Source of the DNA: Mycobacterium sp. OTB74
GTDB lineage: Bacteria; Actinomycetota; Actinomycetes; Mycobacteriales; Mycobacteriaceae
Reading direction: 5' to 3'
Assembly (NCBI RefSeq): GCF_029892685.1
Contig: NZ_JARXVD010000010.1
Coordinates: 62,001 to 126,000, forward strand
DNA: 64,000 nucleotides
Below are positions 37,030 to 49,373 of this stretch, piece by piece; within the stretch, counting starts at the first letter, position 1; each line of letters starts with the position of its first letter. A program made the position numbers and the translations under genes. Under the pieces are notes generated by a model. That model saw only the letters and a program-made list of their open reading frames with translations. It made no database searches and was not told where the DNA came from.

Positions 37030-40000
37030 CTACGGCTCAATGCGCATCTTGCCCGGTGAGTACAGCCCACTGTGCGTAGTCGTGCCCAATTCCAGTTGCG
37101 CCGGCACCGCGTCCACGATCGTCGTGAACCGGCGCAGTGAGCCCCAATCCCGGCCCCAGTCGTCGGACAGGTAGGTCGCCATCACGTGCGCCCGCAGTAG
37201 CACGTCGGTGATACCCAACAGGCCGCCGTTGATGCCGTCCTGCCAGGTATCGGTGTCCTGCTTCTTGGCGGTGTAGTCCGGAGTGATCCGGAACTTCGGC
37301 ACCTGGGTCACCCCGTTGTGCACCAGCATCGGTTGCTGGCACGGGAAGGCCAAGCCGACAGCCCAGTCCATCAGCACCGGTTGGGTTTTGCCGAGGTATT
37401 CCTGGACGGTCTGCAGCTCCGGCACCCGCGGTGGGGTGACGGCGATCCAGTCACCGAGGTTCAGCGAGAGGTTCTCGCCCACCACCCGGACGTAGGTCGC
37501 GTCGGCCGGAATCTGCCGACGGTCGTAGCGCAGGTTGCGCCACGACGGGGCCGGGCCCAGGTCGTACGGGGTCAGCCGCCCGGCGGCGACAGGTGCTCCG
37601 CCGGGGCCGGGGCGGCCGTATTCCAGTGCGACCTTTTGCGCTTCGGTGTGTCCGTTCAGCACGCTGTTTCCGGTGATGGTGCCGGCCGCGGTGACGACCA
37701 CCAGCGGATGCGCAGCATCGGCACGGGGTAGGGCGTACCACGCCGAGGTCAGCTTGGACGGCTGGTGCGGGCCTTCGGTGTAGGTACCTGCCATCGGTAC
37801 CCGCGCTGGGTCCAGGCCATACGGCAGCGGCACGGTTGAACCGTTGATGCCCGGTGTCTTGAGCTTGACCGCCGCATCCCAGTCCGAGTCGGTTCCGGAT
37901 ACCGGGTACTCCAGTCGAATCGCTTCGGCAACAATGTGATCCGGAACGCCGTTGGGAGTGAACCCGACTGAGCCGGTACCGCCGAGCGGGCCCAGTGGAC
38001 CGTAGTCACCGAGCAGCGGAGCCAGGAATCCGGTGTTGGGGTCGGGCTCGACCAGCACGTTGTCGGCCAGCCCGCAGCCGCCCCCGAGTGCCCGCAGATT
38101 GCCGGCCAAGTTCGAGTACGTCGGGTATTCACGTACCGCACCGATGGCCATCGACGCTATGAACACCGCCACCATGAATCCGGCGGCCACCGGAATCGGT
38201 GCCGCGGTGATCATCCGCACCGCCCGGCTCTCCGGGTGGGTCTGGTTGAAGTGCAGCCAGAACGCCCATACCGCGGCGATCACAAACAGCACGAAAAATA
38301 TTGTGCTGACCTTGATCCCGGCGATGGTCGGCATGTCGTTGTTGAACGGCACGCCGTAGCTCGACACGTACCACCAGCCGTTGGTGGTGGCGAAGCACAG
38401 CGCCATGACGAACAGCACCGCAGCCGCGAAGGCCATCCGGTTCCGCGGCGACCGCAGCACCGACCGGGACACCAGCACGGTTGCCACGGCCGCCATGGCC
38501 GCACCCACCGCGGCGAACAACCCGAAGTGGTGCACCCACTTGGTGGGGGTGAACATCAGGCAGAACATGGTCGCGAAGATGATGCCCATGAGCCGCCACA
38601 CCGGGCCCCGGGCGACACCTGGAATCCGCTTGCGGCGCAGGATCATAAACATCGAGGTGAACAAGCTGAGCGCGGTGATCAGGAAGCCGAACCGGCGGGA
38701 CATCGATCCGTCAACCGTCGGCAGGAACAGGTAGTAGTACCGCAGATTCTCGGTGTACCAGGCCTGGCTCGGGCCGATGGCGGTGCGAATCCTGGTGGCC
38801 TCCAACACCGTTGCCGCCGTTTGATTGACGAACACCACTGTCAGCACCACGAAGCCGGCCGCCAGCAGCGGCATGATCAGTGGCCAGATGCCGACCTCGC
38901 GACGCTTGCGTACCAGGATGCGCAACACCGGACGACCACCGGCGAGAAGCGCGGCTACCGCGATCAGGCCGGTCGGCTGGATACCCAAGGTGAAGGCCGC
39001 GGCGATGATGGCCAAGGCGGCGGGGGTCAACCGGCGGGAACCGATGGCGCGTTCGATCAGCACGTAGGTGATCAGCGCACCGGTGGCGATCTGACCTTCG
39101 GGGCGCAGGCCGTTGTCGAATGGCATCCACGCGGCCATCAGGACCAGACCCGCGGCCCACATGGCTGCCCGACTGCGGGCCACTGCCGGCCCCAGCCGGG
39201 GCAGCACCTCACGGGACAGCAGGAGCCAACACAGCAAGGAGCACAACAGATCCGGCAGCCGGATCCAGATGCTGGCGTCGCTGATGTGCGTCATCAGGGC
39301 CAGCACGTTGTAGTACCAGCCGAACGGATCCTCCGGGCTGCCGAACCACCGGAAGTAGTTGATCATGTAGTTCGCGTGCGGGGCGACGCGCGCCATCTGC
39401 AGGATGTAGCCGTCATCGGAGGAACCGGCGCCCAGCACATACCAGAGCACGAACCCGCTGACCACCACACCGTCGACCGCGGTGAGCGTGCGCCAACGTG
39501 ACGGGATCAGTCGCCGCATCCGGCGCCCGTCCATGCGGTCCAGGCGCCACAGCGCCAGGACCGCGACGATGGTGGACGCGATTCCGCCGAATATGGCGAT
39601 GTACTTCAGCGTGGTCGGCCGGTTGATGAACCGGGTGTCGATCGTCGCAGACAGTGAAAGACCTTGTGGTGCCTCACCCTTCAGGTCGGTGAAGACGCCG
39701 ACGATGGCCGGTCGCAGATTGGGATCGGCGAAGCCCGTATGCAGTTCCTTGCCGTCGGTACCCGTCAGCCCCACGAACGTTGCGAAGGTTCCCGACTTGT
39801 CCGAGGTGAGTTCGATACGCGAACAGCCGGGTGCACCAACGACTTTCGCGCGAGGCACGCTGGCGATCACCACGTTGCGGTCGGTGACGTCGACCCGGGT
39901 GCTGGTGACGTTTATGAACAGTGCGTTGAGCGCAGCCTGCTTACCGTCCCGCGGCGCGGTGCCCAGCACCAGCCCACCGGCAGGCGGCAGCGAGTTGATC

Positions 40001-40200
40001 ACCGAACACGGCACCGTCGCGGTCATCGAGACCGGCGTCTGTGAGATGAGCGGCGCCGTAACGTTGTTCAGCTGACCCTGCTGGGGCCAGTTGAGTGTCG
40101 CGGTGGTCTGGACCACCGGCAGTAGTGGGGTCAACGCTGACAGCAGGAAGCCGATCAGCCCGGCCACCATGGCGACCCAGCGAGCTGTGCGCGTGCTCAT
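37030..40200 (-). CDS. embB: Arabinosyltransferase EmbB
   Basis: 1056 aa, GT-C arabinosyltransferase with about 15 membrane helices and a C-terminal carbohydrate-binding domain. The catalytic Asp pair lies in [13 protein letters not shown]; the Met of this motif (residue 269) corresponds to M. tuberculosis M306, the main ethambutol-resistance site, and is unchanged, as are the Ile and Leu aligned with positions 303 and 304. With EmbA it makes the alpha-1,3 branch of the arabinan of arabinogalactan from decaprenyl-phosphoryl-arabinose outside the membrane. The start overlaps the embA stop (ATGA). It is EmbB by order: third after aftA. Confidence 0.96.
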   Translation of the reverse strand: MSTRTARWVAMVAGLIGFLLSALTPLLPVVQTTATLNWPQQGQLNNVTAPLISQTPVSMTATVPCSVINSLPPAGGLVLGTAPRDGKQAALNALFINVTSTRVDVTDRNVVIASVPRAKVVGAPGCSRIELTSDKSGTFATFVGLTGTDGKELHTGFADPNLRPAIVGVFTDLKGEAPQGLSLSATIDTRFINRPTTLKYIAIFGGIASTIVAVLALWRLDRMDGRRMRRLIPSRWRTLTAVDGVVVSGFVLWYVLGAGSSDDGYILQMARVAPHANYMINYFRWFGSPEDPFGWYYNVLALMTHISDASIWIRLPDLLCSLLCWLLLSREVLPRLGPAVARSRAAMWAAGLVLMAAWMPFDNGLRPEGQIATGALITYVLIERAIGSRRLTPAALAIIAAAFTLGIQPTGLIAVAALLAGGRPVLRILVRKRREVGIWPLIMPLLAAGFVVLTVVFVNQTAATVLEATRIRTAIGPSQAWYTENLRYYYLFLPTVDGSMSRRFGFLITALSLFTSMFMILRRKRIPGVARGPVWRLMGIIFATMFCLMFTPTKWVHHFGLFAAVGAAMAAVATVLVSRSVLRSPRNRMAFAAAVLFVMALCFATTNGWWYVSSYGVPFNNDMPTIAGIKVSTIFFVLFVIAAVWAFWLHFNQTHPESRAVRMITAAPIPVAAGFMVAVFIASMAIGAVREYPTYSNLAGNLRALGGGCGLADNVLVEPDPNTGFLAPLLGDYGPLGPLGGTGSVGFTPNGVPDHIVAEAIRLEYPVSGTDSDWDAAVKLKTPGINGSTVPLPYGLDPARVPMAGTYTEGPHQPSKLTSAWYALPRADAAHPLVVVTAAGTITGNSVLNGHTEAQKVALEYGRPGPGGAPVAAGRLTPYDLGPAPSWRNLRYDRRQIPADATYVRVVGENLSLNLGDWIAVTPPRVPELQTVQEYLGKTQPVLMDWAVGLAFPCQQPMLVHNGVTQVPKFRITPDYTAKKQDTDTWQDGINGGLLGITDVLLRAHVMATYLSDDWGRDWGSLRRFTTIVDAVPAQLELGTTTHSGLYSPGKMRIEP

Positions 40201-43200
40201 GGCAGTGCCCGGATCGGTCCGCGGCGGCTCCAGCCGTTGACGGTCGCGGTGCCCTGGTCAATGACGGCCGGCGGCGCCAGCTGAGGTGGCACCACCGGGT
40301 CGTATCGCTCGATGGACCCCCAGTCCCGGAACCAGTCGTTGCGCAGATATGTCGGGATGGTCGAGGTCTTCAACAACGCCTGGATGAACAGGAATGGCCC
40401 ACCCTTTTGCGCGGACTGCCACATATTCGAGGAAACCACCACTTGCTTGACGTTGGGCAGGATGCGGTACTGCGGTAGCTCGGCGACGCCGAGGTGTTCG
40501 ACGAAGGGTCGCTGGCACGGGAAATTCGCCGCGGTCGCGATGTCCATCAGGATCGGGGTCTCTGATCCGAGGAACTGCTGCGCGGTCTGCAGCGTCGGCA
40601 CCCGTGGCGGGGTGAACCCGAACCACTGGTCCTCGGACAGGTTCGGATCGTCCGCCACGATGCGTGCCACATTGGCCTCGGGAGGTGCCGAGGTGAACGG
40701 GAACCGCAGGTTGCGCCAGGCGTACTGGGCGAAGGTATCGATCGGCTCAACCGAGTTGAGCGCCTGGAAGCTGCCGTCGGGCCGGTGGACACCCCATTGC
40801 AGTTTGAGCGACTGGCCGTAGTGGAACTCATGTTCCTCGTCGTGGAACCAGATGGCGCCGACCGCCGCGAGGGAGACCAGCGGTCGGTCCGCAGTGCGCG
40901 GAGGCAACTGGTACCAGGCCGAGGTGGCCTTTGCCGCCATTGTGTTCTCGCCATAGCTGCCCATCACCGGGGTGCGGGCCGGGTCCAGACCGAATGGCAG
41001 GAATACGTTTGAGCCGTTGACGCCGGTCGGGCCGTAGCCGCCGCCGGTGCCGGCCGCGAATGCGATACCGACATTGGGCTTGTTGGGTGAGCCGTCGGAG
41101 TTGACCGTGCCCGGGTTGGCGACCACCGGATGCGGCGGTGCCAGTGAATCGCTGATGCCGTTGGGGGTGAAGCCGACGGGGTTCTCACCGCCGAGCGGGC
41201 CGTATTTACCCCACTGCTGGCCGGCGACCGGTTGCAGCATGCCGACATTGGTGTCGGCCTCGACGAGCACGTCGTCGGCCATGGCGCAGCTGGTGCGGGA
41301 CAGCCCCGAAGTCAGCGCCGACAGGTTGGCCTTGGCGGTGGTGTACTGCGGGTAGCGCTGTACGAAGCCCTTGGTCATCGAACCGACTTCCAGCACCACC
41401 ATGATGGTTGCGACCACCAGTAGCGGGGTGGACGCCAGCACGCGGTTACGCCGGGTGTTGGCGACCTCGGTGTGGCCTGCGTAGTCGATGCGGAAGTGCA
41501 GCCAGCCGGCCAGTACTGCCGTGATGATCGCCAGCACCAGGAACATCGAGGTGACCGGATGGTGCGCCAGCACCGGCTGGCGGTCGAACCACGGCACGCC
41601 GTAGTTGCCGACGTAGAACCAGCCGTTGATCCCGGATGTGGCCCACGCCAGCATGAACAGCAGAGCGGTGACGTACAGCGCCAGGTTGCGTCGGCTGTGC
41701 AGGCCTACTGTCGCGAACACGAAAGCAGTCACCGCGCCGAGGGCGCCGGACAGCCCGGCGAAGGAGCCGAACTGCACCGCCCACTTGGTCGGGGTGAAAT
41801 GCAGCAACAGCAGACCCAGCGCGCAGGCGCCGATCAACCGCCACACCGGTCCGCTGGCCAGCCCGGGCACCCGGCCCTTGCGCAGTAGCACGGCGATCAT
41901 TCCGAACAGGCACAGCAGCAGGATCAGCACAGAGAAGCGTCGAGTTAGCGAACTGTCTACAGAATCTTCGACGGTCAGGAAGTAGTAGCGCAAAAATTCC
42001 TGGTACCAGGAGATGGTCGGCCCGACCTTGTACTTGATCCGCGCCGACTCGGCGACCGTGGCCAGCGTCTGGTTCCGGAACACCACGACCAGCAGCAGCG
42101 AGGCCGAGGCGGCCAGGGTAGCGATGGCTGCCAGCAGGCCGGTTCCGGCGCGGCGGCTGTGCACCACTCGGACCAGGGCGCGGGCGCCGATCAGCAGCGG
42201 CGCGACGGCGATCAGACCCTGTGGGGCAGTGGTGGCGGCCAGGCCTGCCACCACCAGCGCCAGCGCGGCCGGCACCAGTCGCCGGGTCGCGATGGCGTAC
42301 TCGACCAGCACCCAGGTGGCGATGACACCGAAGGCGATCAGCGGTTCGGGCCGCAGACCGTTGTTGAACGGGTACCAGGCGGCGAGAAACACCGCAGCCG
42401 CGGTCCACACCGCGATGGAGTTGTGGGACATACCGCGGGCACCAGGCCCGAGCCGCGGAAGCACCCAACGTGACAGCAGCACCCAGGTGGCAACGCCGGC
42501 CAGTAGTGCGGGCAGTCGCATCCAGACCCCGTCGGTGCTGATTGCGGCCATCCGCGAAAGCACCGACTGGTACCAGTCGAACGGTGCCTCGGTGGTGCCG
42601 AAGTACCGGTAGAAGTTGGCGACGTAGCCGGCCTGGCTCGACACCCGGGCAATGGTCAGGTTGTAGCCGTCGTCGGAGGAGATCGCGCCGATCAGATGCC
42701 AGAGCAGCAGGCCGCCGACCACGGCGCCGTCGGCCAGCCAGTGCCACAGGCCAACCTTCCAGAAGCGTCGCCAGCCATCGGTGACCCGTCGGCCATCGAG
42801 TCGGTCCAGGACTGCCAGGGCCACCAGAGAGACCAGCGTCAGCAGCACGCCGAGGGCCATCGCGGCCGACTTGATCACGGTCGGGGCGACGATGAATCGG
42901 GTGTCGATGTCGATGCGCGCAGACAGGCCGGGCTGCGCGGGCACCTTCAGATCGGTGAATATGCCGGCTACCTGGGGCTTCTTCTCGACCGTGCCGACGC
43001 CGGAGGCACCGGGCAGACCCATGAAGTCGGCGCCGACGCCGCTGTTGGTGGCCCACAGGTGCAGGTTGCTGCACTTTCCGGCTGCGATGTCAGCCCGCTT
43101 GGCCACCGCGGCCACGGTGTCCCGGAAGGCGACGACGACGTCGGTGGCGTTGGCCCGGACGAACAGCCCGTTGCGGCTGGCGTCGATGCCGTCTGGCGGG

Positions 43201-43457
43201 ATGGTGGAGAACACCAGGCCGCCGGCGGCCGGCAGGGTGGCGATCGCTGAGCACGGGACGGATACGTCCAGTGCCAGTGGGGCACCCGATACGAGTGGGG
43301 CGGTGACGTCGGATACCAGACCACCCGGACCGGCGGCCTGAGGCCAGAGCACGGTCGCGGTGGTCTGCTTGACGGGCAACAGCGGGGTCAGCGCGCAGAG
43401 CAGCAGACCGGCGAGGCCCGCGATGATCGCGACGAGTCGGGCAGTCCTGGCAGGCAC
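40197..43457 (-). CDS. embA: Arabinosyltransferase EmbA
   Basis: 1086 aa with the same architecture as EmbB and EmbC. The catalytic region reads [13 protein letters not shown] with the Asp pair kept. EmbA pairs with EmbB to build the terminal branched hexa-arabinoside of arabinogalactan. N-terminus [20 protein letters not shown] gives the first helix; the C-terminal domain contains the two conserved ligand-binding segments around [16 protein letters not shown] and [12 protein letters not shown]. It begins 45 bp after embC and overlaps embB, so embA and embB are translationally coupled. Confidence 0.96.
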   Translation of the reverse strand: MPARTARLVAIIAGLAGLLLCALTPLLPVKQTTATVLWPQAAGPGGLVSDVTAPLVSGAPLALDVSVPCSAIATLPAAGGLVFSTIPPDGIDASRNGLFVRANATDVVVAFRDTVAAVAKRADIAAGKCSNLHLWATNSGVGADFMGLPGASGVGTVEKKPQVAGIFTDLKVPAQPGLSARIDIDTRFIVAPTVIKSAAMALGVLLTLVSLVALAVLDRLDGRRVTDGWRRFWKVGLWHWLADGAVVGGLLLWHLIGAISSDDGYNLTIARVSSQAGYVANFYRYFGTTEAPFDWYQSVLSRMAAISTDGVWMRLPALLAGVATWVLLSRWVLPRLGPGARGMSHNSIAVWTAAAVFLAAWYPFNNGLRPEPLIAFGVIATWVLVEYAIATRRLVPAALALVVAGLAATTAPQGLIAVAPLLIGARALVRVVHSRRAGTGLLAAIATLAASASLLLVVVFRNQTLATVAESARIKYKVGPTISWYQEFLRYYFLTVEDSVDSSLTRRFSVLILLLCLFGMIAVLLRKGRVPGLASGPVWRLIGACALGLLLLHFTPTKWAVQFGSFAGLSGALGAVTAFVFATVGLHSRRNLALYVTALLFMLAWATSGINGWFYVGNYGVPWFDRQPVLAHHPVTSMFLVLAIITAVLAGWLHFRIDYAGHTEVANTRRNRVLASTPLLVVATIMVVLEVGSMTKGFVQRYPQYTTAKANLSALTSGLSRTSCAMADDVLVEADTNVGMLQPVAGQQWGKYGPLGGENPVGFTPNGISDSLAPPHPVVANPGTVNSDGSPNKPNVGIAFAAGTGGGYGPTGVNGSNVFLPFGLDPARTPVMGSYGENTMAAKATSAWYQLPPRTADRPLVSLAAVGAIWFHDEEHEFHYGQSLKLQWGVHRPDGSFQALNSVEPIDTFAQYAWRNLRFPFTSAPPEANVARIVADDPNLSEDQWFGFTPPRVPTLQTAQQFLGSETPILMDIATAANFPCQRPFVEHLGVAELPQYRILPNVKQVVVSSNMWQSAQKGGPFLFIQALLKTSTIPTYLRNDWFRDWGSIERYDPVVPPQLAPPAVIDQGTATVNGWSRRGPIRALP

Positions 43458-43502
43458 GAGGCTAAAGAGTAGGCGACGTGCATGTGTACGCCGCCGAGGC
43501 GC

Positions 43503-46500
43503 TCAGGAATGACGCAACGGTGCAGGACTCCAGAACCCACTGCGGGTGGCCTTGCCCAGGTCGATCCGGGCGGGCTCGGCGTCTGGGTAGTACCTGGTGA
43601 ACTGCTGCAGCGACCCCCAGTCCCGGAACCAGTCGACCTTCAGGTACGTCGGCACCGGGGTGGCCTTGAGGAGCAGCTCGGTGATGCCGAGCGGGCCGCC
43701 GCCGAGGTAGTCCATCACCGGTGAGTTGGCTTCGGCGCCGAACCGGTCCGGCAGGACGCGCCACTTGGGCACCTCGGTGACGCCGTTGTTGTGGCCGAAC
43801 GGGCGCTGGCACGGGAACGCCAGGCCCACCAGCCAGTCCAACAGCACCGGATCCTTGGAGCCCACGACGTCCTGCAGGGATCGCAACTTCGGGATACGCG
43901 GTGGGGTCACCGCGATCCAGTGCTGGGGTGCCAGGTCGTCATCGGTGGCGACCACGCGGACCTGGGTGGCCTCGGACGGCATCGCGGACATCGGAGCGCG
44001 CAGGTTACGCCAGGCAGGCGGGGCGCCGACATCGGCGAAGCCAACGGCCCCGCCGATCTTGCCTGCCGCGGCTTGGGCGTCGGTGGCCCATTCGACCCGG
44101 ACCTCACCCTGGTTGAACCTGCCTGCCGCGGCGATCACCAGGAGCGGGCCGGCCTCGTTGCGCGGCGGTAGGCGGTACCAGCCCGAGCGCGTCCGCGCCG
44201 GGATCTGGATGCCGGCCCGCCAACTGCCCAGCACCGGGGTGCGGGCCGGGTCCAGGTTGTAGGGCAGTCGAGCCTTCGAACCGTTCACCCCGGCCACAAA
44301 AGTGGTGCCGCCTTCGGTGCCGGGCTCGGCACCGGTGGACGTGTTGCCGTCGTTGTCGGCGAAGTTGCTGCCACCGGGGGGCTCCATGACCGGATCGGCT
44401 GAGACGTCGGCGGGAATCCCGTTGGGCGTGAAACCTTCTGAACCGCCGGAGCCCAGGGCATCACCGATCGGGGAGTTGATCGGGGCCAGCAGGCCGGCAT
44501 TGGGGTCCTGCTCGACCATCACATCGTCGGCCAGCCCGCAGGTTTTTCCGGTGAGCGCCAACAGGTTCGAGCGGCCCACCGACCACGCGGGCCACTGCTC
44601 GGTCATGCCGAGTGTCAGTGACAGCACCTCGAACAGGACCACAACCCACGAGGCAATTGCCAAGGGCGCCTGGGGAATCCAGCGCTTCGGTGATTTGTCG
44701 GGGGCGTGATCGTAGAAGTGCAGCCAGGCAGCCCACAGCAGCACCAGCACCGACAGGCCCAAAAGGATGGTGGTGAAACCGAAGTGCCACTGCGGGAACT
44801 GGTTCGACCACGGCACGCCGAAGTTGGAGACGTACCACCAGCCGTTGACGGTGGCGAACGACAATGCCACGACGAACAAGACCGCCGCGGTGAACATGGC
44901 CCGGTTGCGGCGGGATCGCATGGCAGCAGTGCCGACGGCGACGGCCGCCAAGGCTCCCAGCGAGCCTGCCAAGCCGGCGAACACGCCGAAGTGGTGCGTC
45001 CACTTGGTGGGGGTGAACATCATGGCCAGGAACGAGATGATGGTGATGCCGACGATGCGCCGGGCCGGGCCGGCGGCGGTGCCGGGAATTCGTCCCTTGC
45101 GCAACGACATTGCCAGCGATACCACCAGCGCCAGCAGCAGCGTGAGCACCGCGAACCGGCGCGCTATCGAACCGTCGGGGCTGGAGGTGAACAGCCGCTC
45201 GTAGCGGATGTGCTCGTCGAACCAGCTCAAAGCGGGGCCGACGCTGGTCTTGAAGGTGCTGGCCTCGATCTCGGCCGCCAGGGTCTGATCGCGGAAGATC
45301 AGGATGATGGTGACCGTACAGGCAGCCAGGATCGGGGCCAGCAGCGCCAGATGGCCGAAGCGCGAAGTATGCCGCGCCACAATGGTTTTCAGCGGGCCGA
45401 CGGCGACCAGTAGCGCACCCACCGCGGCTATACCAGTCGGGCCGGAGAACAGCGTCAAGGCGCCGATGATGATGGCGATGGCCACCGGCAGAAGTCGGCT
45501 GGTGGCCACGCCGCGTTCCACCGAGCACCAGGTCAGCAGCATGCCCAGCGCGATGATCGGCTCCGGCCTGATGCCGTTGTTCAGCGGCAGCCAGAACGCC
45601 AGGAACATGCCGGCGGCGGTCCAGGCGGCGACCCGGTTGTTCTTGACGGCGGTGCCCAGGCGGGGGAGTACCTCGCGGCTGATCACCCACCAACAGGCCA
45701 GGGCCATCAGCAGCGTCGGTAGCCGCATCCAGATGCTCGAGGTGGACACGTGCGCCCACAGCGCCAGCAGGTCGTAATACCAGCCGAACGGCGACTCCGG
45801 CGTGCCGAACCAGCGGTAGTAGTTGGCCATGTAGCCGGCGTGCTCGGATACGCGGGCCATGGTCAGGATGTAGCCGTCGTCAGAGGTGTTGGCCCCGACG
45901 AAATGCCACCACACCAGCGCCGCGGTCACCACACCGTCCAACGGGGTCAGCGACCACCAGCGTGGCGGCAGCAGTCGCTTGTGCCGCATGCCGTCCGCGC
46001 TGTCCAGCACGTGCAGTGCGCCCAGCGCGATCACAGTCAGCACGCCGCCGAAGATCATCGCGAGCATCTTCAGCAGGGTCGGCGAGGTGCTGTATCTCGA
46101 GTCGATGGTGGCCGAGAAGCTCAGCCCTGGCGGGGCCGGCCCGGACAGGTCGGTGAACACGCCGACGATCTGCGGCCGGAAGTCATAGCCGCTGCGTTCG
46201 CCCTGCAGGGGCTTGCCGGGGTTTCTGTCGGTGGGGCCCTGCACCAGCCCGACGAACTCGCCGGTCACCTTGTCGGCGTGCGCGGTGAACTTCAGCTCCT
46301 TGCAGGCCGGGCTCAGCACCTCGCTCAGCGGCGCGCTGACTACCGGGGTGTTGCGGACGATGACCAGCAGATCGCCACCCACTCGCTCGATGAGCAGGCC
46401 GCGATCGACGGCCTTGGGTGCCTGCTTGGGCACGGTGGACAGCAGCATCGTTCGGCCGGGGGCGGCTGGGTCCATCAATCCGGCGGCGGCCTGGCACGGG

Positions 46501-46712
46501 ATGGTGATGTTCAGGTCAGTGGCGACGTAGCCGATCAGCGGCGCGTCGACACTGCTGAGCGTCCCGTTCTGGGGCCAGTTCAGCTTCGCGGTGGTCTGGG
46601 TGACCGGCAGCATTGGCGTAACTATGGCAAGAAATGCCCCGAGTAGTCCGGCAACGATCGCGATCCACCGCGCCGTTCGGTGATTGCGCTCCTGAACAGG
46701 CTCTCCGACCAC
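43503..46712 (-). CDS. embC: Arabinosyltransferase EmbC
   Basis: 1069 aa from a GTG at 46712, 11 bp after aftA. Catalytic Asp pair in NTSDDGYILTMAR. The protein is closest in detail to EmbC: for example LIGYVATDLNITIPCQAAAG and VPKQAPKAVDRGLLIERVGG at the N-terminus and FGHNNGVTEVPKWRVLPDRF in the C-terminal domain. EmbC extends the arabinan of lipoarabinomannan rather than of arabinogalactan. It is the first of the three emb genes in transcription order, as in all mycobacteria. Confidence 0.96.
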   Translation of the reverse strand: MVGEPVQERNHRTARWIAIVAGLLGAFLAIVTPMLPVTQTTAKLNWPQNGTLSSVDAPLIGYVATDLNITIPCQAAAGLMDPAAPGRTMLLSTVPKQAPKAVDRGLLIERVGGDLLVIVRNTPVVSAPLSEVLSPACKELKFTAHADKVTGEFVGLVQGPTDRNPGKPLQGERSGYDFRPQIVGVFTDLSGPAPPGLSFSATIDSRYSTSPTLLKMLAMIFGGVLTVIALGALHVLDSADGMRHKRLLPPRWWSLTPLDGVVTAALVWWHFVGANTSDDGYILTMARVSEHAGYMANYYRWFGTPESPFGWYYDLLALWAHVSTSSIWMRLPTLLMALACWWVISREVLPRLGTAVKNNRVAAWTAAGMFLAFWLPLNNGIRPEPIIALGMLLTWCSVERGVATSRLLPVAIAIIIGALTLFSGPTGIAAVGALLVAVGPLKTIVARHTSRFGHLALLAPILAACTVTIILIFRDQTLAAEIEASTFKTSVGPALSWFDEHIRYERLFTSSPDGSIARRFAVLTLLLALVVSLAMSLRKGRIPGTAAGPARRIVGITIISFLAMMFTPTKWTHHFGVFAGLAGSLGALAAVAVGTAAMRSRRNRAMFTAAVLFVVALSFATVNGWWYVSNFGVPWSNQFPQWHFGFTTILLGLSVLVLLWAAWLHFYDHAPDKSPKRWIPQAPLAIASWVVVLFEVLSLTLGMTEQWPAWSVGRSNLLALTGKTCGLADDVMVEQDPNAGLLAPINSPIGDALGSGGSEGFTPNGIPADVSADPVMEPPGGSNFADNDGNTSTGAEPGTEGGTTFVAGVNGSKARLPYNLDPARTPVLGSWRAGIQIPARTRSGWYRLPPRNEAGPLLVIAAAGRFNQGEVRVEWATDAQAAAGKIGGAVGFADVGAPPAWRNLRAPMSAMPSEATQVRVVATDDDLAPQHWIAVTPPRIPKLRSLQDVVGSKDPVLLDWLVGLAFPCQRPFGHNNGVTEVPKWRVLPDRFGAEANSPVMDYLGGGPLGITELLLKATPVPTYLKVDWFRDWGSLQQFTRYYPDAEPARIDLGKATRSGFWSPAPLRHS

Positions 46713-46723
46713 GGGCCTAGATG

Positions 46724-48574
46724 TTAGTGGCCCTTACGGATTGCCAGCACAAACGGTCCGACATCGGTCACTTGCCAGTGCTTGGCGTCGAACAGCTCGG
46801 CGTCCAACACCACCTGGTAGCGACGTACATTCGGCTGGTTGGGGTAGACGTCCTCGGCCAGGCGCAGGGTGTAGGTGCCCGTGCCGCCGTGTCGCATCAG
46901 GAACACCGTCGGCGCCGGCCACGGCAAATTGTCCAGAGCCTCGGCGAACGCGTCGGCGCTGGTGAGTGTGCCCCAACTCTCGATCGCTGCGGACCGTTCC
47001 TTGAACTGGGCCAGCGGGTTGGCGTAGTGGGAGGTCAGTCCCTGGAACCCGTAATAGGGGTAATAGGACAGGAAGCTGTAGTCGGCGGTCATCACCACGG
47101 TCTGGTTTCGCGGGCGGCCCGTGGCTGCGGTGATGTGTTCGTCGATCTCCCGGTAGAAGTGCTCGGAGCCCGGTGGCCGACGGTCGGCGCGCTGGCCGTA
47201 ACCGTCGGTGTCGGTGTAGGCCACCGCGATGTCGGGGCGCAGCACGCCAGGGATGTCCTGGCTGAACGCCACGGCGCCGATGGTGCCGATGGTGGCAGCC
47301 ACTGCGATGACCCGGTTGCGAGTCGGCGGCTGGTAGCGGTTGGCGATGGCTGTCGCCGCTTCCATGAACCCGAACACCCCGGCGACGGCCAGCAGCAGGG
47401 TCAGCGTCGGCTGCAAGCGGAAGGACAGCAGCGTGGTGCGGGCCAGGGTGGCCAACATGGACAGCAGAGACCACGCGTACACCGACACCACCGCGATGGC
47501 CAAGGCGCCAGCTCGGGTCGAACTACGGGCTCGTACCACCAGCCACAGCGAGCCGGCCAGGCACAGCGCGCCCAGCAGGGTGAAGTCGAGCATCGGGAAG
47601 GTCAGCTGCGAGCCGGCCATCGGCAGATAGTGCTGCGCGGTGCCCTTGTCGGCTGGGTGGTGCAGGGTCGCCAAGAAGTAAGGGCCCCAATGGAGCGCTG
47701 CGATGGCCCCCGAGATGGCGGCGATCACCGCAAGCCGGAGCAGCGGTTGCAGCTGTCGGCGGGCGGCGGTCAGCAGCAGCGCCATCAAAGTCAGAGTAAA
47801 GGCCGCATAGCCCAGCAGCAGGGTGTAGAACAGCGCGGCGATGCCGAGGAATATCCCGGTGCCCAGTACCGCTGCGCGGCCGTTGTGCCCGGTTGCTTTC
47901 AGGCCAGCCCACGCCAGTACGAACACCGGTGGCAGCAGTGCCACGATGACTGCCGAGTAGGGCTCGGTAGAGGAGTACGCCAGTACCACCGCAGCCGTGG
48001 CGGTGCTGACCGCCACGGCGTACTCGAAGCGAATCATGTTCGCCCACAACACGAATGCGACTGCGATTGCTGCGGTGATCGAGATGATCGCCCACGGTTT
48101 GAACATCTCCCACGCCGGGGTGCCGGACAGTGCGGCCAGCCGGCCGCCGATCCAGAACCACCCTGGCGGGTAGTACGCCGGCAGCCCGAGATACGTCATG
48201 TCGTGCGGCACTGCGCTGTCGGTGAGCCGGGTCAGGTACTCGGTGCGGAACTGCTGATCCACCGAGACACCGAACAGGTACAGCTTGGTTGCGCCCAACG
48301 GCATGCCGAGGGTCACCACCGAGAACGCAGACAGCAGGGCAGTGGCGGCCAGTTTCGCGACTCGTCGCCAGCCTCGACGCCACATCCAGCCGGTGGCCAA
48401 TAGCCCGGCCAGACAGGCACATTGGCCCGCGGTGGTCAGTGCATGTAGTTGGTTCGACGAATTGAACGCCGGCCACTGCACTCGCTGAATTGCGGGCAGC
48501 GCGACCACCGCGACCACCACAGCCACCGCGATGGCGACCAGCATCTGGCCGGCCGGCCGCACTGCCACCCGCAT
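46724..48574 (-). CDS. aftA: Priming arabinosyltransferase AftA
   Basis: 616 aa from the ATG at 48574, which shares one base with the dprE2 stop (TGATG); a longer frame to 48655 lies inside dprE2. AftA puts the first arabinofuranose on the galactan chain, preparing for EmbA/EmbB. GT-C fold with about 11 helices and a C-terminal extracytoplasmic domain. Conserved family segments include [20 protein letters not shown] (early loop with the Asp), [11 protein letters not shown] and the C-terminal [14 protein letters not shown] and [19 protein letters not shown]. Matches Rv3792 in position and content. Confidence 0.95.
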   Translation of the reverse strand: MRVAVRPAGQMLVAIAVAVVVAVVALPAIQRVQWPAFNSSNQLHALTTAGQCACLAGLLATGWMWRRGWRRVAKLAATALLSAFSVVTLGMPLGATKLYLFGVSVDQQFRTEYLTRLTDSAVPHDMTYLGLPAYYPPGWFWIGGRLAALSGTPAWEMFKPWAIISITAAIAVAFVLWANMIRFEYAVAVSTATAAVVLAYSSTEPYSAVIVALLPPVFVLAWAGLKATGHNGRAAVLGTGIFLGIAALFYTLLLGYAAFTLTLMALLLTAARRQLQPLLRLAVIAAISGAIAALHWGPYFLATLHHPADKGTAQHYLPMAGSQLTFPMLDFTLLGALCLAGSLWLVVRARSSTRAGALAIAVVSVYAWSLLSMLATLARTTLLSFRLQPTLTLLLAVAGVFGFMEAATAIANRYQPPTRNRVIAVAATIGTIGAVAFSQDIPGVLRPDIAVAYTDTDGYGQRADRRPPGSEHFYREIDEHITAATGRPRNQTVVMTADYSFLSYYPYYGFQGLTSHYANPLAQFKERSAAIESWGTLTSADAFAEALDNLPWPAPTVFLMRHGGTGTYTLRLAEDVYPNQPNVRRYQVVLDAELFDAKHWQVTDVGPFVLAIRKGH

Positions 48575-49353
48575 CAGAGCGGGAGTTTGCGGAAGATCGC
48601 CCGGGGGATGTGCCGGATGACTGCCATCAGGTAGCGCACCGGGTTCGGTGCCCAAATCAGCTCCTTACCCTTGGCCGCCGCGGCGACCGCTTGGTTGGCG
48701 ACGTCTTCCTTGTCGACCGTGAACGGGGCCTCTTTGGCTCCGGTGGCCTTCCAGTGCTCTAGCGTGGTGGTGGTGCGAACCTGGCCGGGACGGATCACCA
48801 GGACGTGAACTCCGAACTCGCGCAACGCTTCTCCGAGGCCCAGGTAGAAGCCGTCGAGCCCGGCTTTGGTGGAGCCGTAGACGAAGTTGGAACGACGCAC
48901 CCGTTCGCCGGCCACCGATGACATGGCGATGATCTGCCCGAAACCCTGAGCCTTCATCTTCTCGCCGATCAGCACACCCACCGACACCGCTGCGGTGTAG
49001 TTGATCTGCGCGGTCATCACGGCTTTGGACTGGTTCTGCCACAGCTCCTCGGCGTCACCCAGCACACCGAACGCCACAATCGCCACGTCGACATCGCCTG
49101 CTGTCCAAGCGGATTCGATGAGTGCTGGATGGGACTTGGTGTCCAAGGCGTCGAAGTCGAGGTACTCGACCTCCTTGGCGCCGGCGGCCTCCATCTGCGC
49201 AATGGCAGCATCGCGCTTGGGGGCGTTGGGCAGGTCGGCCAGGATCACCCGGGCGTGCGCGTTCTTGAGGTAGCGCTCGACGATGGCCAGGCCGATCTCC
49301 GAGGTGCCGCCGAACAGCAGAATGGTCTGCGGGTTGCCGGTTGCGTCAATCAA
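48574..49353 (-). CDS. dprE2: Decaprenylphosphoryl-2-keto-ribose reductase DprE2
   Basis: 259 aa from a TTG at 49353, behind AAGGAAAA; the start is fixed by matching MxDAxGNPQTxLLxGGTSEI of the family. Short-chain dehydrogenase: NADH-binding [13 protein letters not shown] and catalytic YxxxK in [13 protein letters not shown] with upstream Ser in [11 protein letters not shown]. It reduces decaprenyl-phosphoryl-2-keto-ribose, made by DprE1, to decaprenyl-phosphoryl-arabinose. An alternative longer reading extends to 49452 but overlaps dprE1. Use of TTG is unusual and may lower its translation relative to dprE1. Confidence 0.95.
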   Translation of the reverse strand: MIDATGNPQTILLFGGTSEIGLAIVERYLKNAHARVILADLPNAPKRDAAIAQMEAAGAKEVEYLDFDALDTKSHPALIESAWTAGDVDVAIVAFGVLGDAEELWQNQSKAVMTAQINYTAAVSVGVLIGEKMKAQGFGQIIAMSSVAGERVRRSNFVYGSTKAGLDGFYLGLGEALREFGVHVLVIRPGQVRTTTTLEHWKATGAKEAPFTVDKEDVANQAVAAAAKGKELIWAPNPVRYLMAVIRHIPRAIFRKLPL

Positions 49354-49373
49354 TGTGTTTTCCTTTTCCGGAT

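Noticed and set aside
38236..39501. 421-codon plus-strand frame opposite embB
   Set aside because: Antisense shadow with His/Gln/Arg bias; no motif.
46721..48403. 560-codon plus-strand frame opposite aftA
   Set aside because: Antisense shadow; AftA assignment is strong.
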